A stretch of 64,000 nucleotides of DNA from JBBARC01 sp040400005 (GCA_040400005.1 JBBARC010000008.1:16080-80079), one strand, 5' to 3'; numbered from the stretch's first letter, positions 24,819-34,164 are shown. Made by a program: numbers and translations. Notes: generated from the letters alone by a model not told the origin.

Positions 24819-26339
24819 ATGAACATCGCAACCTTGCTGGAAATGGCAGCCGACACGCTGCCCGACCGTATCGCCATCACCAATGGCGAAACCGCGCTGG
24901 ATTTTGCCGGCGTGCTCGCGGCATCGCGCGCCGCGGCCGCTATGTTCACGGCCCGCGATGTGGCGCATGTGGCCTATCTGGATATCAACACGCCAGCCGC
25001 ACCGGTCGCACTTTTTGGCGCAGCGTTGGCCGACAAGCCCTACGTGCCGTTAAATTACCGCCTGACGCCAACCGAATTGCAGGCGTTGCTGGAACGCATC
25101 TCACCGGCCTTGCTCATTGTCGGTGATACCTATCGTGCACCGTTGGTGTTGCCCGCCGGCATAACGGCGATTGGCACCAGTGCGTTTTTCGATGCGTGCA
25201 CCGCCGATAACGCTGCCCGCGTGGAAACTGCCGCCAACGACGACGATCAAGCGATCGCAGTGCAATTATTTACCAGCGGCACCACCGGCCAACCCAAAGC
25301 GGCCCTGCTGCGCCACGGTAATTTGTCGGCCTACATTTTGGGCACGGTCGAATTTGCCGCCGCCGACGATGATGATGCAACCCTGATCTCGGTGCCGCCG
25401 TACCACATCGCCGGCATTTCCGCCGTGCTCAGCTCGATCTATGCCGGCCGGCGGATGGTGCAACTGCCCAATTTCGATGCAGCCACCTGGCTTGCCGTGG
25501 TGCACGGTCAGGCTGTTTCAAACGTTTTCGTGGTGCCAACCATGCTTGCCCGCATTATTGAACATATCGAGCAAACCGGTGCGCCGCCGCATTTGCCGCA
25601 TCTGCGCGCCATTGCCTACGGTGGCGGTAAAATGCCGGCCCAAATCATTGCTCGCGCCATCGACCTTTTCCCGTCAGTCGATTTTACCAATGCCTATGGT
25701 TTGACCGAAACCAGCTCCACCATCGCCCTGCTCGGCCCCGATGATCATCGTGATGCTGCTGCCAGCACCGATCCGATCATTCAGCGCCGATTATTCTCGG
25801 TTGGCCGCGCGCTACCAACGGTTGAAATTGAAATCCGTGATGAGGCCGGCCTAGTGCTCGGGCCAGAGGATGCTGGCCTAGTCTTTGTGCGCGGCGAACA
25901 GGTGGCCGGCGAATACCGCGACCAAGGCAGCTTGCGCGATGGGGGTGGCTGGTTCGCCACCCGCGATCGGGGGTTTCTCGACCACGAAGGATTTCTGTTC
26001 CTCGATGGCCGCGCCGACGATGTGATTGTACGCGGCGGTGAAAACATCTCACCCGGCGAGATCGAGGATGTTTTGCTGTCCCACCCTGCGGTTGCTGATG
26101 CTGCGGCAGTGGCCATCCCCGATACCGATTGGGGCGAAGCTGTGGGTGCTGCCATCGTGTTTCATCCCAACGCAACCGCCACACGCGCAGATCTGCAAGA
26201 TTTGGTGCGTGTCCGCTTGCGGTCGTCGCGTGTGCCCGGCGATTTGCGGATGTTTGATGTGTTTCCCTACAACGAAACCGGCAAACTTTTGCGGCGTGTT
26301 ATCCGCGATCAGTTTTCGGCCCGCCCAACTATCACCTGA
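24819..26339 (+). CDS. Acyl-CoA synthetase (AMP-binding)
   Basis: 506 residues from ATG 24819. ANL-superfamily motifs are clear: the phosphate loop LFTSGTTGQPKAALL (about 150), NAYGLTETSS, and the hinge/C-terminal GGENISPGEIEDVLLSHP. The last part, YNETGKLLRR, keeps the lysine that drives adenylation. It would activate a carboxylic acid to its CoA thioester with ATP. It lies in the middle of the operon, with TGATG coupling to the next gene. Confidence 0.92.
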   Translation: MNIATLLEMAADTLPDRIAITNGETALDFAGVLAASRAAAAMFTARDVAHVAYLDINTPAAPVALFGAALADKPYVPLNYRLTPTELQALLERISPALLIVGDTYRAPLVLPAGITAIGTSAFFDACTADNAARVETAANDDDQAIAVQLFTSGTTGQPKAALLRHGNLSAYILGTVEFAAADDDDATLISVPPYHIAGISAVLSSIYAGRRMVQLPNFDAATWLAVVHGQAVSNVFVVPTMLARIIEHIEQTGAPPHLPHLRAIAYGGGKMPAQIIARAIDLFPSVDFTNAYGLTETSSTIALLGPDDHRDAAASTDPIIQRRLFSVGRALPTVEIEIRDEAGLVLGPEDAGLVFVRGEQVAGEYRDQGSLRDGGGWFATRDRGFLDHEGFLFLDGRADDVIVRGGENISPGEIEDVLLSHPAVADAAAVAIPDTDWGEAVGAAIVFHPNATATRADLQDLVRVRLRSSRVPGDLRMFDVFPYNETGKLLRRVIRDQFSARPTIT

Positions 26340-27694
26340 TGCGCACATCATTGCCGCAAACATCGCATGCGGTAGTTTACGCGGCCGGGCTTTTACACGA
26401 TCTCAATGCCGCGCATTTGATCGCGCATTTGCCTGCACAATCCGACCATCCCGCCATCGCCTGGGCGCGTGCAGGGTTACCCCAGGTGTGCGGGTTTGCC
26501 GATTCTCCCGCCCTCATCTGCCCGGCCCCTATCGCCAGCCACGCTGATGGCGCAATTTTCGCGTTAAACGCACTCGCCGTATCTGCCCAAATCGGCATTC
26601 CGCATTCTGGTGCGGTGTTACTTGGCGAACGTGCACGCTTGCTGAAACTCTCCCGTCAGGGTCGTATTTCTGCTGGTGGCGCCTGCCATCTTCTGCCCAC
26701 AGCAAATGGCTGGCTCGCCGCCAACCTGCCGCGGCAAGAGGATATCGCGGCTTTGCCCGCCTTGCTTGAGGACGATACCGCCACCGATCTTGCTGCTGCA
26801 GCCAGTATTATGCGCAGTCGTGATCGCGATGATCTGATCGAACGCGCGCGCTTGCTCGGCCTTGCGATCGCCCCCGATCCTGCATCGCCGCCAGCACACG
26901 CGCCGTGGTTCACCCGAAAACTCTGTGGCCCGATCAGCGCCCCCACCACCGCGGCACCCCGCGTTGTTGACCTTTCATCGCTGTGGGCCGGGCCACTTGC
27001 CGGCCAGTTGCTTAGCCAATTAGGCGCCGACGTGATAAAAGTTGAAAGCACCCAGCGCCCCGATGGCGCGCGGGCCGGCAATGCGGCATTTTTCGATCGG
27101 CTGAATGGCAGTAAATCTAGCGTTACCCTAGATCTTTCCAGCCACACCGGCCGCCAGAAGTTGCGTGCGCTGATCCACTCCGCCGACATTGTCATTGAAA
27201 GTGCTCGGCCTCGCGCGTTGCGCCAGATGGGTATTGTGGCGGAAGATATGGTGGCGCAGCGCCCCGGGCTCACCTGGGTTGCTATTTCAGGTTACGGCCG
27301 GGCTGAAGGGTTAGAAAATGCACCGGCCTTTGGTGATGATGCGGCAGTGGCGGCCGGGCTTACCCGCTTATTGCGATTAACCCATGCCCGCCGCTTTTTC
27401 GGCGGTGATGCCATCGGTGATCCCTTAACCGGCATGCACGCCGCGGCCGCGGCCTGGGCCAGTTGGCAGCAGGGCGGTGGTACGCTGATAACCCTGGCAC
27501 TGGCCGATGTCACCGCCCACGCCATTGGCGACGCGGCCTATCGCGCCCCCGCAGCGTTGCGCCAAACGGCAAAAAAATGGCGCATGATCGCCGATGTCAC
27601 CAGCAAACTTTATGATCTGCCGCAGGCGGCCATGGCCCGGCCAAACGGCGGCGATACCACCCGCATCCTGCAAAACTTAAAAATCGCGTGCTGA
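26339..27694 (+). CDS. CaiB/BaiF CoA-transferase family protein, apparently permuted
   Basis: 451 residues. The second half (from about residue 200) is the usual N-terminal part of a family III CoA transferase: RVVDLSSLWAGPLAGQLLSQ, ADVIKVES, TLDLSS, and FGDDAAVAAG. It also has GDAIGDPLTGMHAA, which keeps the Asp-containing turn. The first half contains GACHLLPTANGWLAANLP, which resembles the small domain normally found after it. The order small-then-large suggests a circular permutation, inferred by eye. The start overlaps the synthetase stop (TGATG). Confidence 0.8.
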   Translation: MRTSLPQTSHAVVYAAGLLHDLNAAHLIAHLPAQSDHPAIAWARAGLPQVCGFADSPALICPAPIASHADGAIFALNALAVSAQIGIPHSGAVLLGERARLLKLSRQGRISAGGACHLLPTANGWLAANLPRQEDIAALPALLEDDTATDLAAAASIMRSRDRDDLIERARLLGLAIAPDPASPPAHAPWFTRKLCGPISAPTTAAPRVVDLSSLWAGPLAGQLLSQLGADVIKVESTQRPDGARAGNAAFFDRLNGSKSSVTLDLSSHTGRQKLRALIHSADIVIESARPRALRQMGIVAEDMVAQRPGLTWVAISGYGRAEGLENAPAFGDDAAVAAGLTRLLRLTHARRFFGGDAIGDPLTGMHAAAAAWASWQQGGGTLITLALADVTAHAIGDAAYRAPAALRQTAKKWRMIADVTSKLYDLPQAAMARPNGGDTTRILQNLKIAC

Positions 27695-29067
27695 TCACCA
27701 ACGCCGAACTTGATGGTGGCCTGATCACCAATGTGCGGTTGGCCGGTGATCATATTGCTGATATCGCACCCAACTTACAGCCCAACCCCGGCGAGCCAAT
27801 ACTGAATGCCGCGCGCCATGCGGTGCTGCCTGGGCTGCACGATCACCACATCCATCTTTATGCTACGGCCGCTGCAAAATCTTCCGTCGCCTGCGGCCCG
27901 CCGCACGATGCAACCACGTTGCGCGCCGCCTTGCGTGTAGCCCCCGGCAATAGCTGGGTGCGCGGGGTTGGTTATCACCACACGGTCGCCGGCGATATCG
28001 ATCGGCATTGGATCGATCACGCCCAACCCAACCGCCCGGTGCGCATCCAACACCGCACCGGCCGTTTGTGGATTTTTAACAGCGCCGCCCTCGATGCCCT
28101 TCGTCTCGCCGGCGGTGATGCGGCCCGGTTCGAACAGCTTGGCGGGCGGTTTACCGGGCGGTTATATGATGGCGATGCCTGGCTTGCCGCGCGTTTGGCG
28201 GCAAGTCCGCCCAACCTTGCCGATGTCAGCCGCGCGTTAGCGGCCCACGGCGTCACCGCGCTTACCGATGCCTCGCCCGGCAACGATGCCGCCACCGCCA
28301 AGCAATTTTACGATGCCCAGCAAGCCGGCGATTTGCTGCAAGATATTTACCTCATGGGCCGCATCGGCGCCGGCGGTATTACCACCCAAACTTTCGTGGC
28401 CGCGCTGGCGGCAAAACTGCATCTGCACGACAATGCCTTGCCCGACCCCGATGACATCATCGCCCTTACCCAGGCGGCCCACGCGCAAAATCTGGGCTTG
28501 GCCGTGCATGTGGTCACCGAGGCCGATCTGGTGTTTACCCTGGCGATTTTAGAAGCAGCCGGCAGCCACCCCGCCGACCGCATTGAACACGCGTCACTGG
28601 TGCCGGATCATCTTTTGCCACGCATTGCCGATCTCGGCATCACTATTGTCACCCAACCCCATTTCATTGCCGAACGTGGTGATGCCTATCACCTGGCCTT
28701 CCCCGGCCCCGAACGAGAAATGCTATACCGGGGCGCCAGTTTTTTGCAGCATGGGATCGCTTTAGGTGGTGGCAGCGATTCCCCTTACGGCGCCATCAAC
28801 CCGTGGGCATCGATGCAGGCGTCGATCAATCGGCGTAGCCTGCATGGCATAGTTTTGGGTGCGGCAGAAGCACTTTCCCCCGAACAAGCCTTGGCACTTT
28901 ATACAACCCCGGCATCGGCGCCGGGCGGCGCCCCGCGGCGGATCGCAGTCGGCGGCAAAGCCGATCTGTGTATTTTAGATCGCAGCTGGGTTAGCGCCCG
29001 GCAAAATCTCGGTGATGTGCGGGTGGTGGCGTGTTTTGCCAGCGGCCGCTTGATCTATTCAAGCTAA
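27688..29067 (+). CDS. Amidohydrolase family 3 protein (YtcJ-like)
   Basis: 459 residues from a GTG at 27688 that overlaps the previous stop. The metal site HDHHIHLY near residue 50, VHVVTEADLVF, IEHASLVPD and GGGSDSPYGAINPW match the metal-dependent amidohydrolase fold (family 3). The substrate is unknown; in this setting hydrolysis of a cyclic amide, lactone-like or enol intermediate is possible. It is the last gene of the operon, and its TAA overlaps the TAG of the convergent DUF6285 gene within CTAA. Confidence 0.85.
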   Translation: MLITNAELDGGLITNVRLAGDHIADIAPNLQPNPGEPILNAARHAVLPGLHDHHIHLYATAAAKSSVACGPPHDATTLRAALRVAPGNSWVRGVGYHHTVAGDIDRHWIDHAQPNRPVRIQHRTGRLWIFNSAALDALRLAGGDAARFEQLGGRFTGRLYDGDAWLAARLAASPPNLADVSRALAAHGVTALTDASPGNDAATAKQFYDAQQAGDLLQDIYLMGRIGAGGITTQTFVAALAAKLHLHDNALPDPDDIIALTQAAHAQNLGLAVHVVTEADLVFTLAILEAAGSHPADRIEHASLVPDHLLPRIADLGITIVTQPHFIAERGDAYHLAFPGPEREMLYRGASFLQHGIALGGGSDSPYGAINPWASMQASINRRSLHGIVLGAAEALSPEQALALYTTPASAPGGAPRRIAVGGKADLCILDRSWVSARQNLGDVRVVACFASGRLIYSS

Positions 29068-29462
29068 ACCGATTGGGCGTCACCAGCCGTTATATACTCC
29101 GGCCGCACCACAGAAGCACGGGCACGCGCTATATCCAGCAACCCGGCCAAAACCTGATCAGAAGTATCATCTAGCGCGCCGCTGCGGATCGCGTCGGCCA
29201 AAGCCGCGGTGTTGAGGTTTTCTTGCGTCTGCCCGCCCATCAGCGCCGCCAAGGCGCCAGCCCCGGGTGGCGCTGCAACCCCCGCCCATTCACGCCGCAC
29301 AATATCCAGCAAATACACAGAAACCTGCGCATGATAGCGTCGCTCACCGGTCAATTCCGGCACCAGCGCGCGCAGAAAATCGGCAACGCTGCCCAAAAGA
29401 TCATGGGCGTCGGGCATATCCTGACCGGCAATACCCGGCCCAATTGCCGCCGTATCAGTCAT
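29064..29462 (-). CDS. DUF6285 protein
   Basis: 132 residues from ATG 29462, overlapping the stop of the kinase-like gene by 8 bases. It is helical, with AHDLLGSVADFLRALVPEL, RRYHAQVSVYLLDIVRREW and SDQVLAGLLDIARARASVV. DUF6285 proteins are regularly encoded beside APH-fold phosphotransferases and acyl-CoA dehydrogenases, as here. No activity is known; it may be a partner subunit of the kinase. Confidence 0.78.
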   Translation of the reverse strand: MTDTAAIGPGIAGQDMPDAHDLLGSVADFLRALVPELTGERRYHAQVSVYLLDIVRREWAGVAAPPGAGALAALMGGQTQENLNTAALADAIRSGALDDTSDQVLAGLLDIARARASVVRPEYITAGDAQSV

Positions 29463-30459
29463 ATTGCCCCGCAATGGTCATCAGCAAATCATGTTCTATC
29501 AGGCAGGCATTGCGCCCGCAGGCAGCATACACAACGCCACGCCTGCCCTGGTGCACGTGGCCAAAGGCCTGCATTACGTTTAACACCGCCCAACGCGCCA
29601 AGCCAAAAATCTCCCAGTAGCGCACCGTATCTTCATCCACCGCCACACCGCCAGCGGTGCGGTAATCCGCGATCAACTGGCTACGGGTCGCCAAGCCGGC
29701 AAAGTGGTTTTGCACCGCGCCAAAGCGCCAGGCCCGCGTGCACGCCCAGCCCAAATCCTCCGCCGGGTCACCCAAATGTGCACATTCCCAATCCAGCAAC
29801 GCGCGCAACCCGCCCGGCCCCACCATCACATTGCCCAGCCGAAAATCACCATGCAGCACCACATGCGGCGCTGGCGTGGCCGGCCGGTGGCGTTCAAGCC
29901 AACGTAGGCCAAATTCAATCGCCGGGTGCGGTTCGCCATAAAAATCCAAAGCCGCGCGCAAACCGGCCAGCGCATCATCACTGGTTGGGTACTGTGCCAG
30001 TTCCGGCGCAAGGGCTGCCGGGATCGCGTGCAGCTGCGCCAGGCTCGCGGCTAATTGCGCCGCCAGCACACCGCGCGCCGCGGCAAAATCAGCACTTTGT
30101 AATATCCGCCGCGGCAAGGTTTCGCCGGCGGCGAATTCACACACAAACCCTTCGCCTAAAGCATCCTGCGGATCAAAACAAAACACCGGCAGCGGCACCG
30201 CAATGCCGCGCGATGCGGCCAGCGCCATGATAGAAAACTGGTGCTGTGCGCTAATAAACGGGCTGCCGGGTTCCACAAACGTGGTTTGCCGCGAAACCAG
30301 GCGCCGTATTTCACCACCGCCGACCGCATCAAAAATCACCGTGCGGTTAGACCCGCCCAGCGTCGGCACGTTTACAATCTCGATGCCAACATCCGGCCCC
30401 AGCCTGCGCCGCACCGCCGCCAGCATGGCATCGTGCCAAGCCGGGTCTATAACGGCCAT
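29455..30459 (-). CDS. APH-fold phosphotransferase (ACAD10/11 kinase-like)
   Basis: 334 residues. The aminoglycoside-phosphotransferase fold is shown by VVLHGDFRLGNVMVG (catalytic loop, Asp about residue 201) and ALLDWECAHLGDPAEDLGW (metal-binding Asp). The glycine-poor N-lobe has TLGGSNRTVIFD. In mammals the related ACAD10/11 kinase domain phosphorylates 4-hydroxyacyl-CoAs before a dehydrogenase step. A hydroxyacyl-CoA kinase role here is inference. It overlaps the lipocalin-like gene upstream by 13 bases and DUF6285 downstream by 8. Confidence 0.85.
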   Translation of the reverse strand: MAVIDPAWHDAMLAAVRRRLGPDVGIEIVNVPTLGGSNRTVIFDAVGGGEIRRLVSRQTTFVEPGSPFISAQHQFSIMALAASRGIAVPLPVFCFDPQDALGEGFVCEFAAGETLPRRILQSADFAAARGVLAAQLAASLAQLHAIPAALAPELAQYPTSDDALAGLRAALDFYGEPHPAIEFGLRWLERHRPATPAPHVVLHGDFRLGNVMVGPGGLRALLDWECAHLGDPAEDLGWACTRAWRFGAVQNHFAGLATRSQLIADYRTAGGVAVDEDTVRYWEIFGLARWAVLNVMQAFGHVHQGRRGVVYAACGRNACLIEHDLLMTIAGQYD

Positions 30460-31454
30460 CCTATCGGCTCGCCGTTTTCAATGCGTTCAATATACTCGCT
30501 CATGCCAAAGGCGCGTGCGCCATCCCAGGTGAATTCAGTGATCGCTTCAGCAATGCGTGACTGCAGCACAATATCACCAATTTTGCGGCGGTTGCGCAAA
30601 GGTGCCACCTGCAGCACCCGCGCGGTAATAATGGCGGTGCGGTTTGCCGTGCGCGCGGTGATGCGCATGGCGCGGGGGTCTTTGGCGTCGGTCCAGTCAG
30701 TAAAAGTATCGAGGTCCAAAATCTCCTCATAGGCGCCATCAACCAGCAGCGCACCGGATCGAAACGCGCGGCCATCGGGCCCGGCGCGTTTTAACAGCAT
30801 AATGCCGCGCCCATCGGCAAAGCTTGCCAAATACAACCGGTACCAAACGATGGTGGTCCAAAACCGTGGCCCCCATGAATGATCGCGCCAGCCATACCCA
30901 TCAATCGGAAAAACCTGCCCGCCGATCGCAATCTCACCCTGCACCCTTGTATGCTGGTTAAAATGCCCGAGTGAAAAATTACGCCCATACATCGTCAGCA
31001 CATCATCGCGCGCCGGCACCCCGCCATGGGCCGGCGCCATGCCGGTTTGGCGCCAACTAACGCGCCCCGGCGCACGCGCCGCCACGGCAAACATATGGGC
31101 CGGGTTGCGCAGCAAATTAGGATCATCCAGCAGCAAAAACTCACCGGCGTAGGTCATCTCGATCGCGCGCAGCGGCTCGTGCACGGCAACGCTCAGCCCG
31201 CCTGCATCAAAGCAATCATTCGATGTAATCGCCGGGCGCTGAAATTGGCAGGCAATGCGGCCATCGGGCAGGTATAGACACACCGAAAGTTCGGCATAGC
31301 CTTCGTTCACCCGGTTACCGATGCGCATCCAGCCGCCCGTGCCGGTTTTGGCGTCAAACCCGTTGCTATAAACGCTTTCGTTAAAATTACTCTCCGGCGT
31401 TGGCGTATGGGTAAATTCATCCTGCGCCACCAGCAAAAAATCAATATCACTCAT
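30447..31454 (-). CDS. CrtC/AttH-like lipocalin-fold protein
   Basis: 335 residues from ATG 31454, 7 bases after the SDR stop. The motif GYGWRDHSWGPRFW at about residue 185 is the hallmark of the AttH/CrtC superfamily (carotenoid 1,2-hydratase fold, two lipocalin-like halves). The N-terminal half has FNESVYSNGFD and GGWMRIGNRVNEGYAE. Related proteins (DUF7064/7065) are frequent in steroid and terpenoid catabolic clusters, but their reaction is unknown. It may add water to, or bind, a hydrophobic alkene. Confidence 0.75.
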   Translation of the reverse strand: MSDIDFLLVAQDEFTHTPTPESNFNESVYSNGFDAKTGTGGWMRIGNRVNEGYAELSVCLYLPDGRIACQFQRPAITSNDCFDAGGLSVAVHEPLRAIEMTYAGEFLLLDDPNLLRNPAHMFAVAARAPGRVSWRQTGMAPAHGGVPARDDVLTMYGRNFSLGHFNQHTRVQGEIAIGGQVFPIDGYGWRDHSWGPRFWTTIVWYRLYLASFADGRGIMLLKRAGPDGRAFRSGALLVDGAYEEILDLDTFTDWTDAKDPRAMRITARTANRTAIITARVLQVAPLRNRRKIGDIVLQSRIAEAITEFTWDGARAFGMSEYIERIENGEPIGWPL

Positions 31455-31461
31455 GCCCAAA

Positions 31462-32322
31462 TTACTCCGGCCGGGCGAGCGTGCGTGCATCGCCCAGTAT
31501 GGTTACGCCATCTACGCCATGCAGCGGCGATTGGGTCATGCGCAACACCTCGCGGCTGCACGCAATCACCCCGCTAAAGCGGCCGGCCACCAAAATGGCC
31601 GCGGCCTCCGCCATCATCTCCACCCCTTCAATCCACTCAGGGTGGGCGTCCATGCTCATCCGCGCCGCCATTTCGGCATTTTCCGACAGGGCAATTCGGT
31701 AGGGCAAAATCACATTCGCGGTCACCCCCGTGCCATGCAATTCGGCGGCAAGGGCGGCGGTTGCGCGCTCCAGCGCAATTTTAGATGCACCATAGGCAGT
31801 CAGCATGTGAATGAATTTGGCCGACCCTGGATACGGTATGGCCGGCGTTCGCGCGGTCTCGCTGCTGATATTCACAATCCGCCCCCAGCCCGTTGCCACC
31901 ATGGCCGGCACCGCCTGCTGTATCAGATCAAACGCTGCATGCAGGTTCACCTCAAACGCCAAATGCCGGTCATCGTAAGATATCCGGCTGGGTGGCGCAT
32001 AACCGCCAACGCTTGCCGCATTATTGATAAGGATATCGATAGACCCAAAAACATCGGCCGCGCGTGCAATTAAATTTTCGCGCGCGCCGACATTAGCCAG
32101 ATCCGCCAATAGCGGTGCTGCACGGCCACCAGCCCCGCGGATAACATCACACGTCGCCCCAACACCCTCGGCGGAGCGGCCAGACCCGCACGCAATAATG
32201 CTAGCACCTTCGGCGGCCAGGCGCCGCGCAATCGCGCGGCCTATCCCTTGAGTGGCCCCGGTCACCAGCGCCACCCGCCCGGCCAATGGTTTTTCCGCCG
32301 GCCTGGTTGTGTTGCTACTCAT
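31462..32322 (-). CDS. SDR family oxidoreductase with Ser-Tyr loop insertion
   Basis: 286 residues. Cofactor motif TGATQGIG about residue 21, NNAAS in place of NNAG, Ser in NISSETA, and YGASK as catalytic Tyr/Lys. The catalytic Ser and Tyr are about 23 residues apart rather than the usual 12-13, because of an extra IPYPGSAKFIHM segment. The upstream paralogue (32319-33176) has the same insertion. Both end with a conserved DGVTI(L/I)G tail. The ATG overlaps the previous stop (ATGA). These two SDRs are probably a duplicated specialised pair. Confidence 0.88.
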   Translation of the reverse strand: MSSNTTRPAEKPLAGRVALVTGATQGIGRAIARRLAAEGASIIACGSGRSAEGVGATCDVIRGAGGRAAPLLADLANVGARENLIARAADVFGSIDILINNAASVGGYAPPSRISYDDRHLAFEVNLHAAFDLIQQAVPAMVATGWGRIVNISSETARTPAIPYPGSAKFIHMLTAYGASKIALERATAALAAELHGTGVTANVILPYRIALSENAEMAARMSMDAHPEWIEGVEMMAEAAAILVAGRFSGVIACSREVLRMTQSPLHGVDGVTILGDARTLARPE

Positions 32323-33176
32323 GCAGATATCGCCAGCAATGCCGCCAAATCTGGCACGCTGCGCGATGTGCCGATAATCGTCACCCCATCTAACGCATGC
32401 AGCGGCTGCTGGTGGCGGCGCAGCACATCGCGGCTGCTACCCACATACCCGGTTTGGCTGCCAGCGATCAAAACATAAGCCGCTTCCGCCATCATCTCGA
32501 CGCCTTCCGCCATTTCAGGCTGGCGTTGCAAGGCCGCAATCGCCGCCGCCGAATTGGCGCCGGTAACGCACACCGCTGTGGGGTGCACCTGGTTTACCGT
32601 CACACCACTACAATCGAGCTCGGCCGCCAGCCCTTCGGTAAAGCGCGCCAGCGCCGCTTTGGCAGCGCCATACAACCCCACCCCATGCACAAAATGCGCG
32701 GGCCCAGGGTAAGGTATGCTGGGCTGTGCCATGCTGGCACTGCCAATGTTAAGAATGCGGCCAAACCTACGCGCAGCCATGCCCGGCAGTGCCTGCTGCA
32801 TAAGATCCACCGGCGCATGCAGGCACACCTCAAACACCATATGCCGATCCGCAAGGCGCATGGCGCTGGGGGCTGCGTAGGTGTTGGCGGCGGCATTGTT
32901 CACCAAAATATCGATCGGCCCTAATGCCACTTCCGCCCGCGCTACCAAATCCGCGCGCGCACAGGCCTGCGATAAATCGGCAAGCACGCACTCCGCCCGC
33001 ACCCCCACGCCGCGCAGGCGCGCAAGGGTTGCCGTAAGCCCGCCCTGCGCGTCCCCTGCGGCCGCCAGAACAATGTTGGCGCCGTGATGGGCCAGCCGTT
33101 CGGCAAGGGCCGCCCCAATGCCGCGCCGCCCGCCGGTGATCAAGACCGTGCGTCCAGATAAATCGGCCGTTGCCAT
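32319..33176 (-). CDS. SDR family oxidoreductase, paralogue of the next gene
   Basis: 285 residues from ATG 33176, with a purine-rich site upstream. TGGRRGIG (about 17-24), NNAAANTY, Ser in NIGSASMA, then a 10-residue insertion SIPYPGPAHF before YGAAK. It shares architecture and C-terminal ending with the SDR encoded right after it, pointing to tandem duplication. It leads a five-gene operon (two SDRs, lipocalin-like, APH kinase, DUF6285), divergent from the EthD operon. Confidence 0.88.
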   Translation of the reverse strand: MATADLSGRTVLITGGRRGIGAALAERLAHHGANIVLAAAGDAQGGLTATLARLRGVGVRAECVLADLSQACARADLVARAEVALGPIDILVNNAAANTYAAPSAMRLADRHMVFEVCLHAPVDLMQQALPGMAARRFGRILNIGSASMAQPSIPYPGPAHFVHGVGLYGAAKAALARFTEGLAAELDCSGVTVNQVHPTAVCVTGANSAAAIAALQRQPEMAEGVEMMAEAAYVLIAGSQTGYVGSSRDVLRRHQQPLHALDGVTIIGTSRSVPDLAALLAISA

Positions 33177-33259
33177 GCCTGCCTCGCCCCCCTTTTGCCC
33201 AGCATAACACGCCGCCCACCCGGTTCTGTCCATAAGCGTATGGGTGAACTTTCGGCATC

Positions 33260-33289
33260 TGCGTAGAAAATCATCCAAATTTATACGAA
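33260..33289. promoter_or_regulatory. Dyad operator site B (TGCGTA-N18-TACGAA)
   Basis: TGCGTA at 33260-33265 and TACGAA at 33284-33289, one mismatch from a perfect dyad. It lies in the 250-base divergent gap between the SDR/kinase operon and the EthD/sulfotransferase operon. The left flank TGCGTAGAAA is the same as at site D. Confidence 0.55.
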
Positions 33290-33426
33290 ATCGGAGATTT
33301 TTTCCGTAGGCGCTTTACCTTGCGCAGCAAACCGGCCACCATACTGCGCACCATAAATATGGGCACAAAACGGGGCAGGCTGCCGCAAAGGCACCGCCGC
33401 AAGGCTATCGCCGGGGAGGCGTTCGG

Positions 33427-34164
33427 TTGGAGAAGATCATCTACGCGCTATGGGCACCGCCCGGCGTATCGCCAGATAGCTTTGGCGAAACCCTGCTCGG
33501 CCCGGCGCGCGCCGCCCTGCAAGCGGCGGGCGCCGAGCGGCTTAAAATCAGTGTGTGCGATATCCCGCCGCCGGCCAATGATCCGTACACGCAAATGAAG
33601 CAGGATGCCCCGGCAGCGCTGGTGTCGGCCTGGTGCAACAGTGCCGCCTTCCACCGCAAACTTACCGTGCCGCTGGCCCCTTTTGCGGGCAGGCTGGCGG
33701 CTTACGCCGTGGCAGAATCAACTATTTTGCCGCATTGCATACCACAAGCCGATGGCGTGCGCGCGCTAGGGGCCACCCAAATCGCCCTATTTGCCACCCA
33801 CAAACACCTTTCGCGGGCGGCCATGTTGGATATTTGGCTGCACAGCCACAGCAATGTGGCGGTGGAAACCCAAAGTACGGTTTTCTATGCGCAGAATATC
33901 GTCACCCGCCCATTGACCGATAACGCGCCAGCCTACGACGCCATCGTTGAAGAAACTTTCCCGATCGCCGCCCTCACCGATCGGGCGGTGTATTTCGACG
34001 CCGTCGGCGATGAAATAAAATTGGCCGCTCACGTCGCCCGCATGGACGAAAGCTGTGCCCGCTTTATCGATTTCTCCACAATTAAACTGATGATGACCGG
34101 TGAATACCGCTTCGGCGGCTGGGCCGATTTTTCGTATGGGTGGCGCGAACATGGACCAGTCTAG
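33427..34164 (+). CDS. EthD domain-containing protein
   Basis: 245 residues from a TTG at 33427; no ATG is available nearby. It looks like two dimeric alpha-beta barrel halves, beginning KIIYALWAPPGVSPDSFGE and GATQIALFATHKHLSR. EthD proteins accompany P450 or other oxidation systems, but their activity is unclear. The gene overlaps the sulfotransferase gene by 14 bases and opens a six-gene operon. Confidence 0.72.
   Translation: MEKIIYALWAPPGVSPDSFGETLLGPARAALQAAGAERLKISVCDIPPPANDPYTQMKQDAPAALVSAWCNSAAFHRKLTVPLAPFAGRLAAYAVAESTILPHCIPQADGVRALGATQIALFATHKHLSRAAMLDIWLHSHSNVAVETQSTVFYAQNIVTRPLTDNAPAYDAIVEETFPIAALTDRAVYFDAVGDEIKLAAHVARMDESCARFIDFSTIKLMMTGEYRFGGWADFSYGWREHGPV

Noticed and set aside
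29223..30230. 335-residue + strand frame across the APH kinase
   Set aside because: Pro/His/Ala-rich reading opposite a gene with intact HGDFRLGN and LLDWE motifs.
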